Shown piece after piece: positions 13,684 through 17,776 of a DNA stretch of 17,776 bases. This stretch comes from a bacterium (GTDB taxonomy: Bacteria; BMS3Abin14): the NCBI GenBank assembly GCA_029210545.1, contig JARGFV010000049.1, positions 1 to 17,776 on the forward strand, in the 5' to 3' direction. How positions within the stretch are numbered: the first letter of the stretch is position 1; each line of letters begins with the position of its first letter. Under the pieces are notes generated by a model that did no database searches, was not told the DNA's origin, and worked only from the letters and a program-made list of their open reading frames with translations. A program made the position numbers and the translations under genes.

Positions 13684-16113
13684 TCAGGTGAGTAATCCTT
13701 TCAGTTCATCAATGGCCCCGGCTACATCGGGGAACCTGTTGGCCGGATCCTTGGCCATGCATCGCATGATGAAACCGGAAAGTTCGGTGGAGATCTCGGG
13801 GTTGTGTACCGTGGGGGGTTCCGGTTCGGTGTGAACGTGATGGTAGAGCACATCACCATCCCTGAAGGGGACCTTTCCGGTGATAAACTCGTAAAGAGTG
13901 ATACCCATGGCATACTGGTCGGCAAGGTGCCCGACCTCTCCCCCGATGATCTGCTCCGGCGACATGTAGTAAGGTGTGCCGGCCATCTGGGTATGGGTTT
14001 TCCGCCCTTCCTCGATAACCCTGGCAAGTCCGAAATCCGTGATCTTGACCTGTTTTTCCGCCTTGGCCCAGAGCAGGTTGGCGGGTTTTATGTCCCTGTG
14101 GACGATCCCCTTGCTGTGGGCATAGGCCAGGGCCTTGAACACCTGGGCCGTGAGGACAAGGGCGGTCTTGATGGGGAACTTCCCCTGCTGCAGCAGCAGC
14201 TCCTTTAATGAATCTCCCTCCACCATCTCCATGATGATGAAGAACTCTCCCCTGTCTTCGTCGGCATCGTAAATGGTCACGATATTGGGATGGGACAGGC
14301 GGGCTGCCGATTTTGCTTCCCTGAGAAACATGTCCAGGATCTTCTGGTCTCTGTGGACCTGCGGCGGCAGGACCTTGTACGCAACGACGCGGTCCAGAAG
14401 GGTATCTTTTGCTTTGTAGACGACACCCATCCCTCCCCTTCCCAGTTCGTCGATGATCTGGTACCGGCTTGTTTTCCTGCCCCCTCGTTCCTGCGTTGGG
14501 GCGACCATGGTCATGTCCGGGGACTGGGCCAGGGGCATGGCCGCTCCGGGCGAGGAGGATCCCAGGACCTTTTTGATATCCTGGACCTGGTCCTTGGCGT
14601 CACGGTAGTGGTAGTCCACGAGGAGGATCTTTTCGAGAAACGACAGGGCACCCTGCAGCTGCCCTGTTTCTTTAAGGGCTGCCGCATAGCGGTAATGTGA
14701 GTCCAGGTTGTCCCTTCGGACGTTTTCCTCGGCCAGTGCCTTCTGGTAGCTCGCGATGGCCATGGACCATTGGTTCTGATCGTAGAAAATCTCACCCAGG
14801 AGATGGTGTGCCTCCTTGAAATGGCTGTCGCTTTCATCCACCTTCTGGAGCTCTACGGTAGCCTCTTTCCTCTTCCCGATCTCCAGGAGGCTCTTTCCGG
14901 CCTCGTAATGGATGCCCGCGGTGATGAGGGCTTCGACCTCCCTCTCCTTCTCCCCGAGCTTCCCATAGATACGGGCTGCATCCTCTGCTTTTCCGGCACT
15001 CATGAACATGGATGCCGCCTCGGGAAGCCGTCCCATCTCCAGGAGCAGATCGGCGGCCGATTTTTTATCGCCGTGCTGCAAATAGGCGTCCATCGCCAGA
15101 TCCTGCAGGTCGTTCTCAATGAAAAGCCTGGCAGCGCGGTTCCACTCACCAAGGCGTGAGAACAGTTCGGCGGCCTCCACCGGTTTCCCTTCCGCGAGGA
15201 GAGCCTCGGCGACCCGGAGAGCTCCCTCATCGGCATGGTCGGAAGATTCAAGGACACGCGCGGCGGAGGTCGTATCCTTGCCCCGGATGTAAAGGTCGGA
15301 GGCTTTCCCTTTTTCCCCCAGTTCCTCGTAAAGGCTGCCCGACTCGGTGTAGCGGCCGCCTAGTTCAAGGGCCTGGGCGGCTTTCAGTTTCTGGCCGCTC
15401 TCGAGAAAACATTTCGAGGCGATCAGGGCGATATTACCCGAAACGGCATCTTCCTCGAGAGTGAGAGAAGAGTCCCTTCGGCTGGACCTTTCCTGGAGGG
15501 TTCGAAGGAGGAAAGGAGCTGCCCGGTCGTATTCACCAGCTTCGGCGAGGAGTTCACCGGCTTTCTGATAAAATCCGACATTGGCGTAGCACTCAGCCGC
15601 TTTTACGGGATGCCCTCCCCTTGCGTAAAAAGGCGCCGCCTCCCCGACCTGCCCGATCCTCAGGAGGTTGTCGGCCGCGTTGGTGTAATCTCTTGCCTTG
15701 ATGAAAAGCTCAGCGGCTTGTTCATAGTCCTCTATCCGAACAAAACATTTGGCTGCGTTGGCAAAGTCGTTGTTCTGCAGGCAGGCATTGGACGCACTAT
15801 GGTAATCCTCGATCTTCACGTACATCCTGGCAGCTTCCATGTAGTGTCCGGCTGCCAGGTAAAGGTCACCGGCCTCCTTGTAGCTCCCCTTCTTTTCAGC
15901 CTTCTTTGCTTTCCTGACCAGGACTTGAACAGGTCGGTCGTGCTTCTCGTCCGATTCAGGCGCCCTTTTGGAAAGGACGAACAGAAGGAAAAAGAGGATG
16001 GAAAGGCCGCCGGACAGGACTGTGATGCTCTCCATAAGGCCGATGCCCCAGGGGGAAGGGATGGATAGCCGGGCGAGGTAACCCTCGATGATGGTCTGGT
16101 AGGAGGCAAGCAT
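13684..16113 (-). CDS. Membrane-anchored TPR Ser/Thr protein kinase (Hanks type)
   Basis: This 809-residue protein has an unusual order. A short N-terminal segment and one membrane helix (about 29-48, ITVLSGGLSILFFLLFVL) come first. A basic linker and a long array of TPR-like helical repeats follow (about 60-530). A complete kinase domain is at the C terminus (551-809). Kinase signatures are the Gly loop LGRGGMG, VAYK with Lys580, HRDIKPAN with catalytic Asp674, DFG with Asp693, and GTPYYMSPE. Positive charges after the helix place TPRs and kinase in the cytoplasm. The linker before the kinase contains SPDMTMVAPTQE (Thr535, Thr540), a plausible autophosphorylation/FHA docking site. A promoter lies only 8 nt before the ATG and no Shine-Dalgarno sequence is visible. 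It ends at the terminator shared with the pentapeptide gene. Confidence 0.93.
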   Translation of the reverse strand: MLASYQTIIEGYLARLSIPSPWGIGLMESITVLSGGLSILFFLLFVLSKRAPESDEKHDRPVQVLVRKAKKAEKKGSYKEAGDLYLAAGHYMEAARMYVKIEDYHSASNACLQNNDFANAAKCFVRIEDYEQAAELFIKARDYTNAADNLLRIGQVGEAAPFYARGGHPVKAAECYANVGFYQKAGELLAEAGEYDRAAPFLLRTLQERSSRRDSSLTLEEDAVSGNIALIASKCFLESGQKLKAAQALELGGRYTESGSLYEELGEKGKASDLYIRGKDTTSAARVLESSDHADEGALRVAEALLAEGKPVEAAELFSRLGEWNRAARLFIENDLQDLAMDAYLQHGDKKSAADLLLEMGRLPEAASMFMSAGKAEDAARIYGKLGEKEREVEALITAGIHYEAGKSLLEIGKRKEATVELQKVDESDSHFKEAHHLLGEIFYDQNQWSMAIASYQKALAEENVRRDNLDSHYRYAAALKETGQLQGALSFLEKILLVDYHYRDAKDQVQDIKKVLGSSSPGAAMPLAQSPDMTMVAPTQERGGRKTSRYQIIDELGRGGMGVVYKAKDTLLDRVVAYKVLPPQVHRDQKILDMFLREAKSAARLSHPNIVTIYDADEDRGEFFIIMEMVEGDSLKELLLQQGKFPIKTALVLTAQVFKALAYAHSKGIVHRDIKPANLLWAKAEKQVKITDFGLARVIEEGRKTHTQMAGTPYYMSPEQIIGGEVGHLADQYAMGITLYEFITGKVPFRDGDVLYHHVHTEPEPPTVHNPEISTELSGFIMRCMAKDPANRFPDVAGAIDELKGLLT

Positions 16114-16121
16114 TTGGAAGG

Positions 16122-16150
16122 ATTATAGGGAAAATAGGCGCAATGCTCAA
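16122..16150 (-). promoter_or_regulatory. Putative promoter giving a near-leaderless kinase mRNA
   Basis: On the minus strand TTGAGC (16145-16150), then 17 nt, then a perfect TATAAT (16122-16127). The kinase ATG begins 9 nt downstream of the -10 box, so the transcript would start at or within about 3 nt of the start codon. This agrees with the missing Shine-Dalgarno sequence. Confidence 0.5.
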
Positions 16151-16257
16151 CTCAAAGGAGCAAAACTTCAGGACCTTTATCATTTTCTTGATGAGTTGAG
16201 CCTTGCAGTTCAGAAGTGCACAGGCGCATGAGTGCAGTAAACCGCATAAAATGGGCC

Positions 16258-16280
16258 AAACAAAAGGGCCTCTCGGCCCT
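16258..16280 (-). terminator. Intrinsic terminator of the PHP gene
   Basis: Read on the minus strand, a 6-bp stem agggcc/ggccct with loop gaga (16265-16280) is followed by TTTTGTTT. It lies about 36 nt downstream of the PHP stop codon and isolates that gene from the kinase. Confidence 0.8.
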
Positions 16281-16283
16281 GTT

Positions 16284-16311
16284 TGAGATCTGAAATTTGA
16301 AATTTGAGATC
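16284..16311. repeat. Four-unit heptad array next to the PHP stop codon
   Basis: Units tgagatc, tgaaatt, tgaaatt and tgagatc form an A-B-B-A arrangement with strict 7-nt spacing. They lie between the PHP stop codon and its terminator. A more degenerate period-7 trace may continue at about 16207-16248. Confidence 0.85.
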
Positions 16312-16315
16312 AGAC

Positions 16316-17011
16316 TTACTTGAAGATTTGCAGTAGCAGGAACGTAGCGAAGAGCTGGATACCCACGGCGCTGCTGGTGCTGATCCTGGCCGGCCTGGTC
16401 ACGATAGTGGCTTTGTCTTCCTTTATGGCCTGGAAAATGGAGTGCATCTCCTTTTCCGCGTCAATAAGGGTATAGGTGTAGTTGAGCTGTTTTAAAGAGT
16501 GGGCGTCGGAAAGGCCAAGGGTCGGGATGCCATTTTCCCTGGCAAACTCCTGGGCCTTGAGATTGAAGTTGACCTTCCTGGTGTAAAGGTGGCTGTATTC
16601 GACGGCGTCGAAAAGGGTCGAAAAACGGTTAAGCAGGTTACCGAGGCAGTTGTAGTTGGGATAGAACGGATGAGGCGCCACGATGAAAGCACCGGCAGCC
16701 TTGAGCCGCTTGAGGTCGAAAAATGAAAGGCTGTCCCACTTTTCGCACGTTCCACCCGCATCGCCGCCTACACCATAGATGAGAACATGCTTTCCCATAA
16801 CCGTGGCCTCTACGCCCGGGATGAGAAGGATGCCCTTGCCAGCAGCGTAGTCCGCCAGTTCACTGTTGTAAGTGACCGTGTTGTGATTGGTGATGGAAAG
16901 GACATCGTATCTATGTCCTGCAGCGGCGTCGATAAGTTCTTTGGCAGAGTAGCTCAACTGGTGCCGGGGGTCTTCCTTGGTATGAAGGTGCAGGTCACAT
17001 TTGAGACGCAT
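16316..17011 (-). CDS. PHP-domain metal-dependent phosphoesterase
   Basis: This 231-residue protein carries the four PHP metal-binding motifs: DLHLHT (H8, H10), ITNHN (H43), APHPF (H114) and SDAH (D169, H171), plus GVEAT with Glu68. PHP proteins hydrolyse phosphoesters, and small free-standing ones like this include nucleotide and sugar phosphatases; the substrate cannot be told. Motif II has Asn42 where Asp is usual (TDH), a mild departure. The C terminus (about 215-231, AVGIQLFATFLLLQIF) is hydrophobic and may anchor the enzyme to the membrane. GGAGG precedes the ATG at a rather long spacing of 12 nt, and a consensus-like promoter lies upstream. It is flanked by its own promoter and terminator, so it is probably transcribed alone. 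Confidence 0.88.
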   Translation of the reverse strand: MRLKCDLHLHTKEDPRHQLSYSAKELIDAAAGHRYDVLSITNHNTVTYNSELADYAAGKGILLIPGVEATVMGKHVLIYGVGGDAGGTCEKWDSLSFFDLKRLKAAGAFIVAPHPFYPNYNCLGNLLNRFSTLFDAVEYSHLYTRKVNFNLKAQEFARENGIPTLGLSDAHSLKQLNYTYTLIDAEKEMHSIFQAIKEDKATIVTRPARISTSSAVGIQLFATFLLLQIFK

Positions 17012-17057
17012 ATTATAAAATTACCTCCGTGGATTAATAATAACGCACAACTTTTCC

Positions 17058-17086
17058 AAAATAACAATTTTGTAACAGGATGTCAA
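17058..17086 (-). promoter_or_regulatory. Putative sigma70-type promoter of the PHP gene
   Basis: On the minus strand a perfect TTGACA (17081-17086) is followed after 17 nt by TATTTT (17058-17063). The predicted leader is about 40 nt and contains the GGAGG before the PHP ATG. The surrounding 17012-17140 gap is AT-rich. Confidence 0.5.
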
Positions 17087-17108
17087 TGGTCTTCTTTATA
17101 TTCAAAAT

Positions 17109-17150
17109 CTTGAAAATAAAAGAAATCGCGATTTTGGAGCTTACAGCTCC
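17109..17150 (-). terminator. Possible terminator of the SH3 gene
   Basis: On the minus strand the stop codon lies in the loop of ggagc-tgtaa-gctcc (17136-17150). It is followed by the palindrome aaatcgcgattt (17123-17134) and then a T-rich tract (cttttattttc). Stems are short, so the call is tentative. Confidence 0.45.
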
Positions 17151-17656
17151 CAGGAATCGTCGCTGGGTTTACGGTTGTCGTATCTGAACGGCTGTTCCCT
17201 CCGATACCCTGCGATCTCTTTTAATTTCCTTCCGACAAACCGGAGCAGTTGCTCCCGCTTCCAGACTGCGACCGCTGACGATGTCAGAAACAGCAGCAGA
17301 AAAATAAAACCAGCTACCTTTCCCGCCATGGAAACCGGTTCATCCTTTTCACCTGGTTCTGCCTCTTCGGTATTCGGGCTACCTGACCGCTGCCCCGGCA
17401 GAACGTCCACCAGTTTGCCGAAGACCCACGCTTCACGTCCCTGATCGAGGGTTATGAGACACCACAGACCCTCCGTTCTGACGAGGGAAAACGCCTCCCC
17501 TTTTTCGGCCTGGAAGAGAACAGGGTATGTCGTACCCGGCCCCTGACGAACGTTGACGACAGTACCTTTCACCTTCACGTAGTCAGCTTGGGTCAGCGGT
17601 GGGAACGCAACCAGGAAAAGAAGGCTGAAAGAGGCCAGAATGCTATGTTTTATAAT
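17141..17656 (-). CDS. SH3b-domain protein with signal peptide and C-terminal membrane anchor
   Basis: From the start chosen the protein has 171 residues. It has a signal peptide with hydrophobic core ILASFSLLFLVAF and cleavage probably after TQA (residue 24). A bacterial SH3 domain (about 26-85) with the hallmark NVRQGPG at 35-41 follows, then an acidic linker. A membrane helix (about 113-132) and a basic cytoplasmic tail come last. SH3b domains usually bind cell-wall or glycan ligands. No ATG, GTG or TTG fits well. GGAGG (17665-17669) lies 8 nt before an ATT codon that begins an ideal signal peptide. In-frame GTG 17692 and TTG 17683 would sit upstream of the GGAGG and add acidic residues. 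The longest frame (ATG 17755) begins inside the terminal repeat and is unlikely. Confidence 0.78.
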   Translation of the reverse strand: MIKHSILASFSLLFLVAFPPLTQADYVKVKGTVVNVRQGPGTTYPVLFQAEKGEAFSLVRTEGLWCLITLDQGREAWVFGKLVDVLPGQRSGSPNTEEAEPGEKDEPVSMAGKVAGFIFLLLFLTSSAVAVWKREQLLRFVGRKLKEIAGYRREQPFRYDNRKPSDDSWEL

Positions 17657-17700
17657 GGTTTTTACCTCCAGCGTTTCAGACAAGATCGACACGTTCAAGG

Positions 17701-17776
17701 TTGATGGACTCGCAAAAAGTCCATCAACGCGCCCCGCGCGGGGCGCCCAAATCAATGACTCACTCCGTAAGTCATT
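17701..17776. repeat. Right, inverted copy of triple-hairpin dispersed repeat
   Basis: This is the reverse complement of the left-end element. 55 nt (left 3-57) are identical, including the GC palindrome, and the third hairpin diverges. Here its arms are ttgatggact (17701-17710) and agtccatcaa (17718-17727), still a perfect 10-bp stem although the sequence differs from the left copy. The final hairpin is cut by the window end. Confidence 0.85.

Noticed and set aside
17657-17755. Longer SH3 protein starting at ATG 17755
   Set aside because: The added residues are encoded by the palindromic terminal repeat and would hide the signal peptide behind 32 unrelated residues.
1-17776. Terminal inverted repeats taken as ends of one 17.8-kb transposon
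   Set aside because: No transposase or integrase is present, the cargo is ordinary chromosomal biosynthesis and signalling genes, and the ends coincide with the window limits, which fits a contig break at a dispersed repeat better.

Overview
The window looks like chromosomal DNA from a GC-rich Gram-negative bacterium, most likely an uncultured deltaproteobacterial (Desulfobacterota-like) lineage. Three things point that way: a TPR/Hanks kinase next to FHA proteins, an AmmeMemoRadiSam radical SAM gene, and a sugar-nucleotide operon with a DPPR-synthase-like UbiA protein. This placement is inference from gene content, not a marker-gene assignment. Both ends of the window lie in inverted copies of one triple-hairpin repeat, so it is probably a whole contig that broke at a dispersed multicopy element.

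Region 1 (113-8557, + strand) is a surface-glycan block. gmd, fcl, manC (GDP-mannose pyrophosphorylase fused to phosphomannose isomerase) and manB (phosphomannomutase) together cover every step from fructose-6-phosphate to GDP-L-fucose. They are followed by a UbiA-family prenyl-phosphate transferase, a DUF362 protein and a UPF0104/flippase-like membrane protein. Together these suggest synthesis and handling of a lipid-linked or surface glycan, although no glycosyltransferase is present in the window.

Region 2 (8558-10060) is an AT-richer accessory island. It holds a fragment of an alpha/beta hydrolase and a free-standing, two-motif LAGLIDADG endonuclease with zinc-finger and HTH domains. Its start codon lies one base after the stop codon of the radical SAM gene amrS.

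Region 3 (10062-16113) holds amrS, an FHA/zinc-ribbon protein, a divergently transcribed pentapeptide-repeat protein and a convergent membrane-anchored TPR Ser/Thr kinase. The FHA and pentapeptide genes face away from a pair of promoters with overlapping -35 boxes. The kinase and FHA protein carry similar short Thr motifs and may form a phospho-signalling pair.

Region 4 (16316-17656, - strand) has a PHP-family phosphoesterase with a hydrophobic tail and a secreted/anchored SH3b protein that may start at an ATT codon.

The most unusual feature is that most intergenic gaps hold degenerate arrays with a strict 7-nt period. The unit sequence differs from gap to gap. These arrays touch start codons, form arms of fold-back structures and, in manC, appear to have become the last codons of the gene.
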